From Metapseudomonas resinovorans DSM 21078 (lineage in GTDB: Bacteria; Pseudomonadota; Gammaproteobacteria; Pseudomonadales; Pseudomonadaceae), in assembly GCF_000423545.1 (NCBI RefSeq), contig NZ_AUIE01000025.1, forward strand, positions 55,367 to 119,366: a stretch of 64,000 nucleotides of DNA. The letters are read 5' to 3'. The translations under genes and the position numbers were made by a program. Below, one piece after another: positions 1 through 9,850 of this stretch (positions within the stretch are counted from its first letter, which is position 1; each line of letters starts with the position of its first letter). The notes beneath the pieces were generated by a model that worked only from the letters and a program-made list of their open reading frames with translations, was not told where the DNA came from and made no database searches.

Positions 1-91
1 GGCGGGGCGGCGCTCCGCTTGAACCTGCGAAACCCACCAGCAGCGGTCGATGGATTCGCTGCGCGCTACGCCGTCCTACGGGCGCTCCGAT

Positions 92-811
92 TCAGAAATC
101 GCCCCAGAGCTGCTGCGCCACGCTGAGCGCCACCACCGGCGCCGTCTCGGTGCGCAGTACCCGCGGCCCCAGTCGTGCCGGGTGGAAGCCCGCCGCCTTC
201 GCGGCATCCACTTCGGCCTCGGACAAGCCGCCCTCTGGGCCGATCAGGAAGGCCAGGCTGCTCGGCCTGCCATGGCCGGCCAGGGGCTCGGCCACCGGAT
301 GCAGGACCAGCTTGAGATCCGCCTGCACGTCGCGCTGCCAATCGGCCAGCGTGACCGGTGAATGGATCACCGGCAGTACCGAGCGGCCGCACTGCTCACA
401 GGCGCTGATAGCCACCTGACGCCAGTGCGCCAGGCGCTTGTCGGCGCGTTCGTCTTTCAGGCGCACTTCGCAGCGCTCGCTGACGATGGGGCTGATCTGG
501 GCGACACCCAGTTCGGTGGCCTTCTGGATCGCCCAGTCCATGCGCTCGCCGCGCGACAGGCCCTGGCCCAGATGCACCCGTAATGGCGATTCGGCCATGC
601 CGGTAAAGGCTTCGCGCAGCTCTACCCGCACCGTCTTCTTGCCGACCTCGATCAGCTCGCCCAGGTATTCCTGGCCGGAGCCGTCGAACAGTTGCACGGG
701 GTCACCGGAGGCAAGCCGCAGCACGCGGCCGATGTAGTGGGCCTGGGCTTCGGGCAGGTTGTGTTGGCCGAGGGCGAGTGGAGCGTCGATGAAGAAGCGG
801 GAGAGGCGCAT
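92..811 (-). CDS. rsmE: 16S rRNA (uracil-1498-N3)-methyltransferase RsmE
   Basis: SPOUT-class SAM-dependent methyltransferase that methylates U1498 of 16S rRNA in the assembled 30S subunit; cytoplasmic. The 239-residue length is normal for the family. The N-terminal PUA-like part begins MRLSRFFID and the C-terminal trefoil-knot part carries the SAM-binding motifs GPEGG (191-195) and LGPRVLRTETA (214-224). The product is complete. It lies about 65 bp downstream of bioA on the same strand, an order also remembered for P. aeruginosa. Identification is firm from the paired knot motifs. Confidence 0.96.
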   Translation of the reverse strand: MRLSRFFIDAPLALGQHNLPEAQAHYIGRVLRLASGDPVQLFDGSGQEYLGELIEVGKKTVRVELREAFTGMAESPLRVHLGQGLSRGERMDWAIQKATELGVAQISPIVSERCEVRLKDERADKRLAHWRQVAISACEQCGRSVLPVIHSPVTLADWQRDVQADLKLVLHPVAEPLAGHGRPSSLAFLIGPEGGLSEAEVDAAKAAGFHPARLGPRVLRTETAPVVALSVAQQLWGDF

Positions 812-876
812 GGGCGTTCGGGCAAAGGGAGGACAGGCGCGCAGTTTAAGGCCTGGCGCGCCGTCCGTGTTACCCG

Positions 877-2283
877 TCAGCCCGGATCGCGATGGTTCGG
901 GTGGAGGTCGGCGGCAACGTGCACGCTCACCGACTCGCGGGTGGCGATGTCGATGCCTTCACTGGCCACCTCGGCGAGAAAGTCGATCTGCTCCTCGGTG
1001 ATCACGTAGGGCGGCAGGAAGTACACCACGTTGCCCAGGGGACGCAGCAGGGCGCCGCGCTCCAGGGCGTGCTGGAAGACCTTAAGGCCGCGGCGTTCCT
1101 GCCAGGGGTACGGCGCCTTGCTGGCCTTGTCCTGGACCATCTCGATGGCCAGCACCATGCCGGTCTGACGCACTTCGGCCACGTGCGGGTGGGCCGCCAG
1201 GTGCGCGGTGGCGGTGGCCATGCGCATGGCCAGTTTGCGGTTGGCGTCGATCACCCGATCCTGCTCGAAGATATCCAGCGTTGCCAGGGCGGCGGCACAG
1301 GCCAGTGGGTTGCCGGTGTAGGTGTGGGAATGTAGGAACGCGCGCAGGGTCTGGTAGTCGTCGTAGAAGCCCTGGTAGACGGCTTCGGACGTGAGCACGG
1401 CGGCCATGGGCAGGTAGCCGCCGGTCAGCGCCTTGGACAGCACAAGGAAGTCCGGTGCGATGCCGGCCTGCTCGCAGGCGAACATGGTGCCGGTTCGGCC
1501 GAAGCCGACGGCGATCTCGTCGTGGATCAGGTGCACGCCGTAGCGGTCGCACGCGTCGCGCAGCAGCTTGAGGTACACCGGGTGGTACATGCGCATGCCG
1601 CCGGCGCCCTGGATCAGTGGCTCGACAATCACCGCCGCGACTTCTTCATGGTGTTCGGCCAGGGTGCGCTCCATATGGGCGAACATGGCACGGGAGTGTT
1701 CTTCCCAGCACATGCCCTCGGGCCGCAGGTAGCAGTCGGGGCTCGGCACCTTGAGGGTGTCCAGCAGCAGCGACTTGTAGGTTTCGGTGAACAGCGCCAC
1801 GTCGCCCACCGACATCGCCGCCACGGTTTCGCCGTGGTAGCTGTTGGTCAGCGTGACGAAGCGCTTCTTGCGCTCCAGGCCCTGGTTGCGCCAGAAGTGG
1901 TAGCTCATCTTCAGGGCCACTTCGATGCCGGAAGAACCGTTGTCGGCATAGAACACCCGGTCCAGCCCCTTCGGCGTGAGCTTCACCAGCCGCTCGGACA
2001 GCTCCACCACCGGCTGGTGGCTGAAGCCGGCGAGGATCACATGCTCCAGCTGGTCCACCTGGTCCTTGATGCGCTGGTTGATGCGCGGGTTGGCGTGGCC
2101 GAAGACATTGACCCACCAGGAGCTGACGGCGTCCAGGTAGCGCTTGCCCTCGAAGTCCTCCAGCCAGACGCCTTCGCCGCGGCGGATCGGCACCACCGGC
2201 AGGCGTTCGTGATCTTTCATCTGGGTGCAGGGGTGCCAGAGCACGGCGAGGTCGCGTTGCATCCAGTCGGCATTGAGGCCCAT
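877..2283 (-). CDS. bioA: Adenosylmethionine-8-amino-7-oxononanoate aminotransferase (BioA)
   Basis: PLP enzyme of biotin synthesis that transfers the amino group of SAM to KAPA, giving DAPA. It is a fold-type I, class III aminotransferase of 468 residues. The N-terminus contains WHPCTQMKDH, typical of BioA. HDEIAVGFGRTG lies at about 254-265 and the PLP lysine in LSKALTGGYLP is K284. The start has a good AGGAG site about 8 bp upstream. The last 30 residues or so (after IDIATRES) extend beyond the usual fold. The other bio genes are not in the window, as is common in Pseudomonas. It is divergent from the amine oxidase gene with a 160-bp gap. Confidence 0.96.
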   Translation of the reverse strand: MGLNADWMQRDLAVLWHPCTQMKDHERLPVVPIRRGEGVWLEDFEGKRYLDAVSSWWVNVFGHANPRINQRIKDQVDQLEHVILAGFSHQPVVELSERLVKLTPKGLDRVFYADNGSSGIEVALKMSYHFWRNQGLERKKRFVTLTNSYHGETVAAMSVGDVALFTETYKSLLLDTLKVPSPDCYLRPEGMCWEEHSRAMFAHMERTLAEHHEEVAAVIVEPLIQGAGGMRMYHPVYLKLLRDACDRYGVHLIHDEIAVGFGRTGTMFACEQAGIAPDFLVLSKALTGGYLPMAAVLTSEAVYQGFYDDYQTLRAFLHSHTYTGNPLACAAALATLDIFEQDRVIDANRKLAMRMATATAHLAAHPHVAEVRQTGMVLAIEMVQDKASKAPYPWQERRGLKVFQHALERGALLRPLGNVVYFLPPYVITEEQIDFLAEVASEGIDIATRESVSVHVAADLHPNHRDPG

Positions 2284-2444
2284 GGGTCGTTCTCCTGTAG
2301 CGATCGGCGAAGCCTATGCAATGAGGCCGGCCCGGACAAGCAGGACGCACCCAACCGCCCGGAAGGCACGTCTGGCCCGGCCGTTGGGGCTGGCGTATCC
2401 TGCGCGCCAATTTCGTACAACGCTGTTTCACCGGGGGAATCTTC

Positions 2445-3920
2445 ATGCCTGCAGCCTGGCGCGTCTTGGCGCTGATCATCGTGGGAGGGCTCAGCGCGAC
2501 GGCGCTGGCCAAGGACAAGCAGCCGACGGCCATCGTCATCGGCGGTGGCATGGCGGGCCTGACCTCGGCCTACGAGCTGCAGCAGAAGGGCTGGCAGGTC
2601 ACCGTTCTGGAGGCCAAGCCGAGCATCGGTGGCCGCTCGGGCCTGGCGGCCAGCGAGTGGGTCGGCAGCGCCAAGTTGCAGCCCAGCCTCTACCGCTACC
2701 TGGACCAGTTCAAGCTGAAGGCCGTGCCCGCGCCGGATTACGTGCGCAATCCGGGCTACCTGGTGAACGGCCGTTACTTCTCCGAGGCCGACCTGCTCAA
2801 GGAATCCCCGAGCACGGTGGAGGGCCTGAAACGCTTCGACAAGAGCCTGGACGACCTGGCCGCCTCGATCGAAGACCCACTCAAGCCGCTGGTCAATCAC
2901 ACGCTGCAAACCCTCGACTCCATCAGCGTCGCCCGCTGGCTGGAGAAGCTGAGCCTGCCACCCACCGCGAAGGCCCTGGTGGAGCAGCGCATCCGCTCCC
3001 GTTATGACGAACCCTCGCGCCTGTCGCTGCTCTACCTGGCCCAGCAGGCCCGCGTCTATCGCGGCCTGCCGGATACCGAGATGCGCGCCGCGCGCCTGCC
3101 CGGCGGCAGCCAGGGCCTGGCCCAGGCCATGGCCAAGCAGATCAAGACCATCAAGACCAACGCCCGCGTCTCGGCCATCGTGCAAGAGAAGGACGGCGTC
3201 GCCGTCAAGGTCGGGGGTGCCGGCTACCACGCCGATTACGTGGTGCTTGCCGTACCGCTGCCGGCCCTGGGCAGGATCAGCATGACGCCGTCCCTCTCGG
3301 CCCTGCAGCTGCGCGCGCTGAAGGACATCAACTATGGCTGGCGCGACCAGATGCTGCTGCAGTTCAAGAAGCCGGTCTGGGGCAAGAGCCGACTTTCCGG
3401 CGAGGTCTACAGCGACCAGGGGCTGGGCATGCTCTGGGTCGAACCGGCCCTCAAGGGCGGCGCCAACCTGCTGATCAACCTGTCCGGCGACAACGCGCGC
3501 CTGATGCAGGCCTTCGGCGACCGGCAGATGGTCGACCAGGTGCTGATCCGCTTCGACAAACATTTCCCAGGCGCCCGCGAGCAATTCAAGGGCTTCGAGG
3601 TGCGTCGCTATGGCAAGGACGCCCTGGCGGGTGGCGCCTACCTGGCTTACGGCCCCGGCGAAATCAGCCTTTACTGGCGCATGTGGGAGAAGCCCCTGGG
3701 CCGCGTGGTATTCGCCGGTGAGCACACCGACGCGCTTTATCCAGGCACCCTCGAAGGCGCCCTGCGCAGCGGCCAGCGCGCCGCCGCCCAGGTCATCGAC
3801 CTCAAGGCCGGCAAGGCCGTTGGCCCGGTGGAAGCAGAAACCGAGAGCATGCCCGAAGCGACACCCAAGACGCTCACCAAGGACGAGAAGAAAGGCTTCT
3901 TCTCCCGTCTGTTCAACTGA
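2445..3920 (+). CDS. Exported FAD-dependent amine oxidase / NAD(P)-binding flavoprotein
   Basis: A 491-residue flavoprotein of the amine-oxidase superfamily. Residues 1-22 form a signal peptide ending near ALA-KD. The dinucleotide-binding motif follows at once (VIGGGMAGLTSAYE, about 31-44), with LEAKPSIGGRSG nearby, and a C-terminal FAD-closing motif FAGEHTDALYPGTLEGA. The substrate is unknown; the fold covers polyamine or monoamine oxidases and protoporphyrinogen-type enzymes. The acidic, lysine-rich tail after about 470 is low complexity. The start is supported by GGGGAA about 6 bp upstream. A hairpin follows the stop. Family call is confident, reaction is not. Confidence 0.85.
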   Translation: MPAAWRVLALIIVGGLSATALAKDKQPTAIVIGGGMAGLTSAYELQQKGWQVTVLEAKPSIGGRSGLAASEWVGSAKLQPSLYRYLDQFKLKAVPAPDYVRNPGYLVNGRYFSEADLLKESPSTVEGLKRFDKSLDDLAASIEDPLKPLVNHTLQTLDSISVARWLEKLSLPPTAKALVEQRIRSRYDEPSRLSLLYLAQQARVYRGLPDTEMRAARLPGGSQGLAQAMAKQIKTIKTNARVSAIVQEKDGVAVKVGGAGYHADYVVLAVPLPALGRISMTPSLSALQLRALKDINYGWRDQMLLQFKKPVWGKSRLSGEVYSDQGLGMLWVEPALKGGANLLINLSGDNARLMQAFGDRQMVDQVLIRFDKHFPGAREQFKGFEVRRYGKDALAGGAYLAYGPGEISLYWRMWEKPLGRVVFAGEHTDALYPGTLEGALRSGQRAAAQVIDLKAGKAVGPVEAETESMPEATPKTLTKDEKKGFFSRLFN

Positions 3921-3929
3921 GTTGTATCC

Positions 3930-3954
3930 CCGGTGGCGAGCTCATCGCCGCCGG
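3930..3954 (+). terminator. Hairpin after the amine oxidase gene
   Basis: Inverted repeat with arms CCGGTGGCGA and TCGCCGCCGG (one mismatch) around GCTCA, 10 bp after the stop. A pyrimidine-rich rather than pure T run follows, so termination strength is uncertain. The AT-rich stretch that follows (about 4000-4130) probably holds the promoter of the next gene. Confidence 0.5.
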
Positions 3955-4155
3955 TCCCCCCCTCCTCATACCGTTCGGTCGCGGCTGACGAGCTATCAGG
4001 CTTTTCTTTCGACAAAAGTCTGCAAAGTCCCACTCGTTATAAAGATCGTTTTACTCGATATTTCAAAGCAAAATTTTCCGCTTTAATTCGATAGATTTAC
4101 CGCTAGGCTTTATCACTCGCTTTTACCCAGCTTGTGTTTTCCAAGGATGTCCTCC

Positions 4156-4710
4156 ATGCAATGGCGTAATTCCCCGTCCCGCTTCGGCCTGGTCAGCATT
4201 CTTCTGCATTGGGGGGTGGCCATCGTCTTCGTCGGCCTGTTCGCCCTGGGCCTGTGGATGGTCGGTCTGAACTACTACAGCAGCTGGTACAAGACCGCCC
4301 CGGACATTCACAAGGGCGTCGGCATCCTGCTCTTCCTGGTGATGCTGGCACGCATGGCCTGGCGCTTCATCAGCCCGCCGCCGCCGGCCCTGCCGAACCA
4401 TGGACCGATGACTCGCCTGGGCTCCAAGGTCGGCCACCTGGTGCTTTACGTCGGTCTGTTCGCCCTGATGATTTCCGGTTACCTGATCTCCACGGCCGAA
4501 GGTCGTGGCATCGCCGTATTCGGCCTGTTCGAAGTACCGGCCACCCTGACCGCCATTCCCGATCAGGAAGATGTGGCCGGCGCCATACACGAATACCTGG
4601 CCTGGGGGCTGCTCATCTTCGCAGGCGTCCACGCCCTGGCCGCCCTCAAGCACCATTTCATCGATCGCGACGCGACCCTGACCCGTATGCTCGGTCGCGC
4701 CGCCAAATAA
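4156..4710 (+). CDS. Cytochrome b561
   Basis: Diheme b-type cytochrome of the inner membrane (prokaryotic b561 family), 184 residues with four predicted helices. It passes electrons between quinol and periplasmic acceptors. Candidate heme histidines are H18 (LHWG), H52 (IHKG), H94 (GHLVLY) and H145 or H159 ([13 protein letters not shown]). I chose ATG 4156 because AAGG lies 9 bp upstream; TTG 4132 and ATG 4147 are in frame but lack a ribosome site. A YceI gene follows after 31 bp, the usual b561-YceI pairing, so the two are probably co-transcribed. Confidence 0.92.
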   Translation: MQWRNSPSRFGLVSILLHWGVAIVFVGLFALGLWMVGLNYYSSWYKTAPDIHKGVGILLFLVMLARMAWRFISPPPPALPNHGPMTRLGSKVGHLVLYVGLFALMISGYLISTAEGRGIAVFGLFEVPATLTAIPDQEDVAGAIHEYLAWGLLIFAGVHALAALKHHFIDRDATLTRMLGRAAK

Positions 4711-4741
4711 CGCTGCAACCTCTCAACAAGGAGATTCACCG

Positions 4742-5317
4742 ATGCTGAAGAAAACCTTCGCTGCGCTCACTCTCGGTGCCGCACTGTTCGCTGGCCAGGC
4801 CATGGCCGCCGACTACGTGATCGACAAGGAAGGCCAGCACGCCTTCGTCAACTTCAAGATCGGCCACCTGGGCTACAGCTACATCTACGGTACTTTCAAG
4901 GATTTCGACGGCACGTTCAGCTTCGACGAGAAGAACCCTGAGGCCAGCAAGATCAAGGTCACCTTGAAGACCGCCAGCGTTGATACCAACCACGCCGAGC
5001 GTGACAAGCACATCAAGAGCGGTGACTTCCTGAACGTCAGCAAGAACCCCACCGCCACCTTCGAGTCCACCGCGGTCAAGTCCACTGGCCAGGGCACTGC
5101 CGATGTAACCGGCAACCTGACCCTCAACGGTGTGACCAAGCCGGTCGTCATCAAGGCCAAGTTCGTCGGCCAGGGCGACGACCCGTGGGGCGGCTACCGC
5201 GCCGGCTTCGAAGGCTCGACCACCATCAAGTTGAAGGACTTCGCCATCCAGAAGGACCTCGGCCCGGCCTCCCAGGAAGCCGAGCTGATCATCTCCTTCG
5301 AGGGCGTGCGTTCCTAA
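4742..5317 (+). CDS. YceI-family periplasmic lipocalin-like protein
   Basis: A 191-residue YceI protein: cleavable signal peptide (1-22, ending QAMA), then the antiparallel beta-barrel that binds polyisoprenoid chains in the family. Recognisable stretches are [19 protein letters not shown] near the start and [23 protein letters not shown] text in the middle. The P. aeruginosa orthologue at this place is, from memory, PasP (PA0423), reported as a small secreted protease; no classical protease motif is visible here. The ribosome site AAGGAG is strong. It is second in a b561-yceI operon and ends in a good terminator. Confidence 0.93.
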   Translation: MLKKTFAALTLGAALFAGQAMAADYVIDKEGQHAFVNFKIGHLGYSYIYGTFKDFDGTFSFDEKNPEASKIKVTLKTASVDTNHAERDKHIKSGDFLNVSKNPTATFESTAVKSTGQGTADVTGNLTLNGVTKPVVIKAKFVGQGDDPWGGYRAGFEGSTTIKLKDFAIQKDLGPASQEAELIISFEGVRS

Positions 5318-5337
5318 GCGCGCTTTCCCGCAGTACC

Positions 5338-5366
5338 AGAACGCCGGCCTTGAGCCGGCGTTCTGC
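5338..5366 (+). terminator. Rho-independent terminator of the b561-yceI operon
   Basis: Perfect stem AGAACGCCGGC / GCCGGCGTTCT with a CTTGA-type loop, followed by GCTTTG, 20 bp after the yceI stop. Confidence 0.85.
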
Positions 5367-5420
5367 TTTGTGGGCAGAAAACTGACCTTGCGGGAGATTC
5401 CATGTCAACGCCTTGGCCAC

Positions 5421-5534
5421 GTAGGGTGGATGACGCCTTTCCATCCACCAGCGGCGTTATGCCGAACGGCTGAAGCTCATCCTTCGGCGTCGGGGGGCCT
5501 GTGAGCGAATTCATTCGCGACTGAAATCGCTCAC
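5421..5534. repeat. Two intergenic palindromic repeats (REP-like)
   Basis: The gap between yceI and rhlE2 holds a GTAGGGTGGATG...CCATCCACC hairpin (from 5421) and then a second element, 5501-5534, with arms GTGAGCGA and TCGCTCAC around an ATTCATTCGCG core. The second resembles the GGGGCGAATTCATTCGCC elements elsewhere in the window. No gene is visible here. Confidence 0.7.
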
Positions 5535-5561
5535 ACGGGGGAATGCGCTCCTCACGGAAAC

Positions 5562-5590
5562 GAAAACGCCGGCACTGGGCCGGCGTTTTC
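5562..5590 (-). terminator. Rho-independent terminator of rhlE2
   Basis: Read on the minus strand: stem AAAACGCCGGCC / GGCCGGCGTTTT-type with a short loop and a T run, 16 bp beyond the rhlE2 stop. It converges on the yceI terminator. Confidence 0.85.
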
Positions 5591-5605
5591 ATGAGCAGCT
5601 GAAAC

Positions 5606-7567
5606 TCAGCGATTGCGGGTCAGCAATGCCGGTTTCTCGCCGCGCGGGCGGTTGCTCTGTTGCAGTTCGTCCAGTTGCTCCGGCGTTGGAAAGCGGTCGG
5701 TGCGGGACTCTTTCATGATGATCTTCGGTGCCGGCTTGTTGGCCCGTGGGTCCTGCACGGCCGGCTCGTCGCGACCACGAGACACCAGTTGATCTTCGCC
5801 ACGGCGCGGGCCGTTGCCACGGCCTTTGGCGGGCTTGCCCTGGCGCTGCTGGCCTTGTTTCTGGCCCTGCTTCTGGCCACCACCACCCTGGCGCGGAGCC
5901 GGGTTGCTGCCCTGGCTACGGCTCTGACCGCCGCCGCCACTGCGGCCCTGACCCTGACCTTGGCCCTGCGGACGCGGTGCCTGGCCTTGGCCCTGACCGC
6001 CACGGCGCTGATTGCGGCCCTGGTTCTGGCCCTTGGGTGGGTAGGGGCTGACGTAGTCGACGCGGTTACCGAAGTTGTCCACCTCGTCATCGAGGAACTC
6101 TTCCGGATCGCGATCTGAGTTGGACTGCTGCGGACGTGCCTGCTTGGGCTGTTGAGGCTGGGGCTGGGGCTGTCGTTGGCCGGCAGCCTGTTGGCCTTGC
6201 TGGCCTTGCTGGCCTTGCTCCTGGCCTTGGCCCTTACCCTTGCCACGGCGGCGATTGCGGCTCTTGCGCTCCTTGCCTTCGGCACTTTCGCCGGTGGCGT
6301 CCTTGGACTCACCGGCAGCCTGGTGTGCCGGTGCCTTGCCTTCGCGCTTGGGCTTGTCGGCGCGCGGCTGGCGTTCGGGGCGCGATGGGCGCGCTTCGGG
6401 GCGTTCGGCTTCGACTGTCGCCGGGTCGAAGCCCTGGGTGTCGCCGTCCGGGATCTTCTGCTTGGTCAGGCGCTCGATGGCCTTCAGCAGTTTCTCTTCA
6501 TCCGGTGCTACCAGGGAGATGGCTTCACCGCTACGGCCGGCACGGCCGGTACGACCGATACGGTGCACGTAGTCTTCTTCGACGTTGGGCAGCTCGAAGT
6601 TGACCACATGGGGCAACTGGTCGATGTCCAGGCCGCGGGCGGCGATATCAGTGGCGACCAGGATGCGCACGTCGTTGGCTTTGAAGTCCGCCAGGGCCTT
6701 GGTGCGCGCGTTCTGGCTCTTGTTGCCGTGAATCGCGGCAGCGGCCAGGCCGTGCTTGGTGAGGTATTCGGCGAGCCGGTTGGCGCCGTGCTTGGTACGG
6801 GTGAAGACCAGTACCTGCTCCCAGGCGCCGACCGTGATCAGGTGCGCCAGCAAGGCGCGCTTGTGGCTGGCGGGGAGATGGAACACGCGCTGCTCGATGC
6901 GCTCCACCGTGGTGTTCGGCGGGGTTACCTCGATGCGTTCGGGGTCATGCAGCAGCTTGTTGGCCAGGTCGACGATGTCTTTCGAGAAGGTCGCCGAGAA
7001 CAGCAGGTTCTGGCGTTTGGGCGGCAGCTTGGCGAGGACCTTCTTCACATCGTGGATGAAGCCCATGTCGAGCATCCGGTCGGCTTCGTCGAGCACGAGG
7101 ATTTCCACATGGGAGAGGTCGACTTTGCCCTGTCCGGCCAGGTCGAGCAGACGGCCGGGGCAGGCCACCAGCAGGTCCACGCCCTTGGACAGGGCCTGCA
7201 CCTGGGGATTCATGCCGACACCGCCGAAGATGCAGGCACTGGTCAGGCTCAGGTCACGGGCGTAGAGCTTGAAGCTGTCGTGTACCTGGGCCGCCAGTTC
7301 GCGGGTGGGGGCCAGTACCAGTACGCGCGCCTGGCGCGCGCCGTGGCGCTGGGATTTGTCATGGTGACCGTTGGGGAACAGCAGTTCCAGAACGGGCAAC
7401 GCGAAACCGGCAGTCTTGCCGGTACCTGTCTGGGCAGCAACCATCAGGTCGCGGCCTTGCAACACGGCGGGAATGGCCCGCTGTTGCACGGGGGTGGGCT
7501 GGGCGTAGCCGGCAGCTTCGACGGCGCCGACCAATGCCTCGGAGAGACCGAGGGAAGCAAAGGACAT
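5606..7567 (-). CDS. rhlE2: DEAD-box RNA helicase RhlE2 with long disordered C-terminus
   Basis: ATP-dependent RNA helicase. Core motifs in order: Q motif (YAQPTPVQQ), AQTGTGKT (45-52), PTREL, DEAD (160-163), SAT (191-193), [10 protein letters not shown] (about 305) and HRIGRTGR (335-342). From about residue 380 to 653 the protein is a low-complexity tail rich in Gly, Gln, Arg, Lys and Pro, broken by an acidic island ([11 protein letters not shown]). The length and tail match P. aeruginosa RhlE2 (PA0428), whose extension is reported to bind RNA and support contact with RNase E. A TATACT hexamer (minus strand, 7711-7716) may be its -10 element. Confidence 0.93.
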   Translation of the reverse strand: MSFASLGLSEALVGAVEAAGYAQPTPVQQRAIPAVLQGRDLMVAAQTGTGKTAGFALPVLELLFPNGHHDKSQRHGARQARVLVLAPTRELAAQVHDSFKLYARDLSLTSACIFGGVGMNPQVQALSKGVDLLVACPGRLLDLAGQGKVDLSHVEILVLDEADRMLDMGFIHDVKKVLAKLPPKRQNLLFSATFSKDIVDLANKLLHDPERIEVTPPNTTVERIEQRVFHLPASHKRALLAHLITVGAWEQVLVFTRTKHGANRLAEYLTKHGLAAAAIHGNKSQNARTKALADFKANDVRILVATDIAARGLDIDQLPHVVNFELPNVEEDYVHRIGRTGRAGRSGEAISLVAPDEEKLLKAIERLTKQKIPDGDTQGFDPATVEAERPEARPSRPERQPRADKPKREGKAPAHQAAGESKDATGESAEGKERKSRNRRRGKGKGQGQEQGQQGQQGQQAAGQRQPQPQPQQPKQARPQQSNSDRDPEEFLDDEVDNFGNRVDYVSPYPPKGQNQGRNQRRGGQGQGQAPRPQGQGQGQGRSGGGGQSRSQGSNPAPRQGGGGQKQGQKQGQQRQGKPAKGRGNGPRRGEDQLVSRGRDEPAVQDPRANKPAPKIIMKESRTDRFPTPEQLDELQQSNRPRGEKPALLTRNR

Positions 7568-7750
7568 GGGAAATCCTGTGTAGTTCTAAGGGGCTGGCCC
7601 AATAGGGTGATCGTGTCTGGCTAGAATCGCGGCGATGGCGCGCGGTCCCGACCGGTCCTGCTGGCCGAAGGGATGGCTCAGCGTCCGGGCGTATGCCTGA
7701 CGGAGCGCCGAGTATAACAGCTCCTCGACAATGTACAGCCCTTGTGGTGC

Positions 7751-8512
7751 TCAACGGTTACTGGAGATGTCTCCACCGGGCTCCTGGTAGCGGGCTATCA
7801 GCTGTGCATATTCGGGTTCCTGCTTGAAGCGCCGCAGCGCTTCGCCGAAGCGCTCGGCCAGGCCTTCCAGGCGCGGCAGACGGCGAAATGCGAGGTACAG
7901 GTGGTCGCGGCTGATCACTTTGGCGTGCTGACCGACCTCGTCTTCGAGCCCCATCTGGCGGAGCAGGAATTGTCCTGCCCGGCGGTCGTTCACCACCAGG
8001 TCGACCCGGTCGCGCACCAGCTTGCCGAGGTTGGCCTCGTGGGTGGGGGCTGGCTCGCGGATGAACAACGGCGAGGTGCGGAAGGCCTGGTCGGCGTACC
8101 AGTAGCCGGGGGAGACACCTACTTTCAGACCCTGAAGATCGGCCAGGCGCTGGAAGGGATAGGGCCGTTGCCGGGCGTAAAACAGCACGAACTCCACCTG
8201 CGACAACGGCTCGCGGGGAAAGGCCATCTGCTTCTCGCGTTCCCGGTTCTGGAAAATATCCAGCACCGCATCGGCCGACCCGCTCTCCAGCTCCACCAGG
8301 CAGCGCTTCCAGGGCATCAGACTCCATTGCACCTCGATTCCCAGACGCTGGAACACGATGGCGCTGGCCTCGTAGTCCAGGCCGCGGGGCTGGCCGTTCT
8401 CCTCGTAGATATAGGGTGCCCAGGGCTCGCTGACGATGCGCAGGGGCTCGGCCTGGACGGCTGAGCCGAGGCTGGCGAGCAGGGTGAGGAGGAGCATGCT
8501 GAGTAATGGCAT
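7751..8512 (-). CDS. Periplasmic substrate-binding protein (SBP_bac_3), orphan
   Basis: A 253-residue solute-binding protein of the family-3, amino-acid-binding type. It has a signal peptide (1-21, ending VQA), then the typical opening LRIVSEPWAPYIYEENGQPRG and two alpha/beta lobes. No ABC permease or ATPase gene is adjacent, as for three other such proteins in this window. It could deliver ligand to an unlinked transporter, a sensor or a chemoreceptor. The ligand cannot be predicted. A 180-bp gap separates it from rhlE2 upstream. Confidence 0.85.
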   Translation of the reverse strand: MPLLSMLLLTLLASLGSAVQAEPLRIVSEPWAPYIYEENGQPRGLDYEASAIVFQRLGIEVQWSLMPWKRCLVELESGSADAVLDIFQNREREKQMAFPREPLSQVEFVLFYARQRPYPFQRLADLQGLKVGVSPGYWYADQAFRTSPLFIREPAPTHEANLGKLVRDRVDLVVNDRRAGQFLLRQMGLEDEVGQHAKVISRDHLYLAFRRLPRLEGLAERFGEALRRFKQEPEYAQLIARYQEPGGDISSNR

Positions 8513-8620
8513 GTGGCCAGATTACGTGGCCGCAAGCGCCGTGGGTAGTACGGCAAGGGTCAAAGAACCGAAGCTGTGACCGCCTTCGCGACCCCATCGC
8601 GCAGGCGGATACAGCCGCCA

Positions 8621-9697
8621 TCAATCCAGTGGACTGGCCAACCCGGCCAGGGTCTGGTCCATCACCTCGCGTGCCTGACCCAGTACCGCTCGTTTCCAGC
8701 CGTCCTGTTGTGGGTAGAAAGCGCCACGCAACCGTTGCTTGATGCGTTCGCGTGTCGTGTGGGCGGCGTCCGGGTGGTTCTGCAACCACTGCTCGGCGCG
8801 CAGCGCGTACAGGACTTTGCGTCCCGGTAGCGTGCCGTACTCCAGGGTCAGGCCGTTGTATTCGGCCTGTTCGCACTCGCTCATCACCATCTGGTCGAGG
8901 GTGCCATTGAGCTTCGCCGATACCGAGGTGCCTTCGGCGCTGTTGGTCACCTGGGGGCCCCACCAGCGGCGGGCGCGGGCGATGGCCGCGGCCTGTTGAT
9001 GTCCTTTGTAGATGCGTTCGCCCACCCCGTGAGGGCCGAGCCCGGTGTGCACGTCGATCCAGGCGATGCGCCGACATTGCCGTCCGTATTCGCGCAGGAC
9101 GCGGCGCAGCGTGAGGTTGCTCCAGGTCGGCCGGGTTCCGGCGAAGAACAGCCCATGCGGGTCACTGTGCTGGCCGCGAGAAATGGCGCTTTGCAGGCTT
9201 TTCTTGCCATGGCGCAGGGCATAGCCGAGCAGGCGCAGGTCGTTCAGCAGGTTCGGTCGCAGCAGCCAGGGTGCTACGGCGCGGTAGTCGGGGTTATCGG
9301 CCAACGGCTGGGTGAAGTCGAGGAAGTTGCGGTTCAGGTCGACGTTGTCCTCGTTCACCCGGCGCAGCCAGGAAAAGCCGTAGGGGTTGAGGGCGTGAAG
9401 GTAGAGCACGGCGAGATCGTCTCGCCGGCAACGCGCGGCCCAGGCCTCGTCGCGCAGGCGGTCGACCTGGATCGCCGAGCCGCAGAATCCCTCGACGCCG
9501 TGACAGCCGCTGCTGAGCACCAGCAGGTTGGCGGCATCTCGCGGGCCACTGTAGGCCAGGTCCAGGGCCAGATGCTCGTTGTCGAAACCGCGCATGGGGT
9601 GGAGGTGGGACTCTACGGCGAGGCCGCGCTGGTCACAGCTTTCGAGGAATTTGCGGCGGGCTTCGGCGTAGTCGCGGGAGAAACAGGTCAGGTCCAT
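8621..9697 (-). CDS. DUF2817 / M14-like zinc carboxypeptidase
   Basis: A 358-residue DUF2817 protein, a branch of the M14 carboxypeptidase fold. Visible features: zinc ligands in SGCHGVEGFCGSA, the substrate-carboxylate Arg/Asn pair in NVDLNRNF, the third zinc ligand in WIDVHTGLGPHG, and the general base Glu in LTLEYGT. No signal peptide, so it should act in the cytoplasm, removing C-terminal residues from imported peptides or similar amides. Start 9697 (MDLTCF) is chosen because the upstream in-frame extension is Arg/Pro-rich and does not look like protein. It is the last gene of the 8.6-14.9 kb cluster. Exact substrate unknown. Confidence 0.85.
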   Translation of the reverse strand: MDLTCFSRDYAEARRKFLESCDQRGLAVESHLHPMRGFDNEHLALDLAYSGPRDAANLLVLSSGCHGVEGFCGSAIQVDRLRDEAWAARCRRDDLAVLYLHALNPYGFSWLRRVNEDNVDLNRNFLDFTQPLADNPDYRAVAPWLLRPNLLNDLRLLGYALRHGKKSLQSAISRGQHSDPHGLFFAGTRPTWSNLTLRRVLREYGRQCRRIAWIDVHTGLGPHGVGERIYKGHQQAAAIARARRWWGPQVTNSAEGTSVSAKLNGTLDQMVMSECEQAEYNGLTLEYGTLPGRKVLYALRAEQWLQNHPDAAHTTRERIKQRLRGAFYPQQDGWKRAVLGQAREVMDQTLAGLASPLD

Positions 9698-9850
9698 TTC
9701 AGGTTCCGTGTCATGCGCCCGTGGTCGTTCACGGGCGCGGCCGTGCCCGGGCACTGGTTTGTGGCCGGTGCCTGGCGACGGCAATGAGGGCAGGGGAGCG
9801 GTTGGCGACCGGATGGGCCACCGCGCTGGGCGCCGGTCGGCGCGGGTCAA

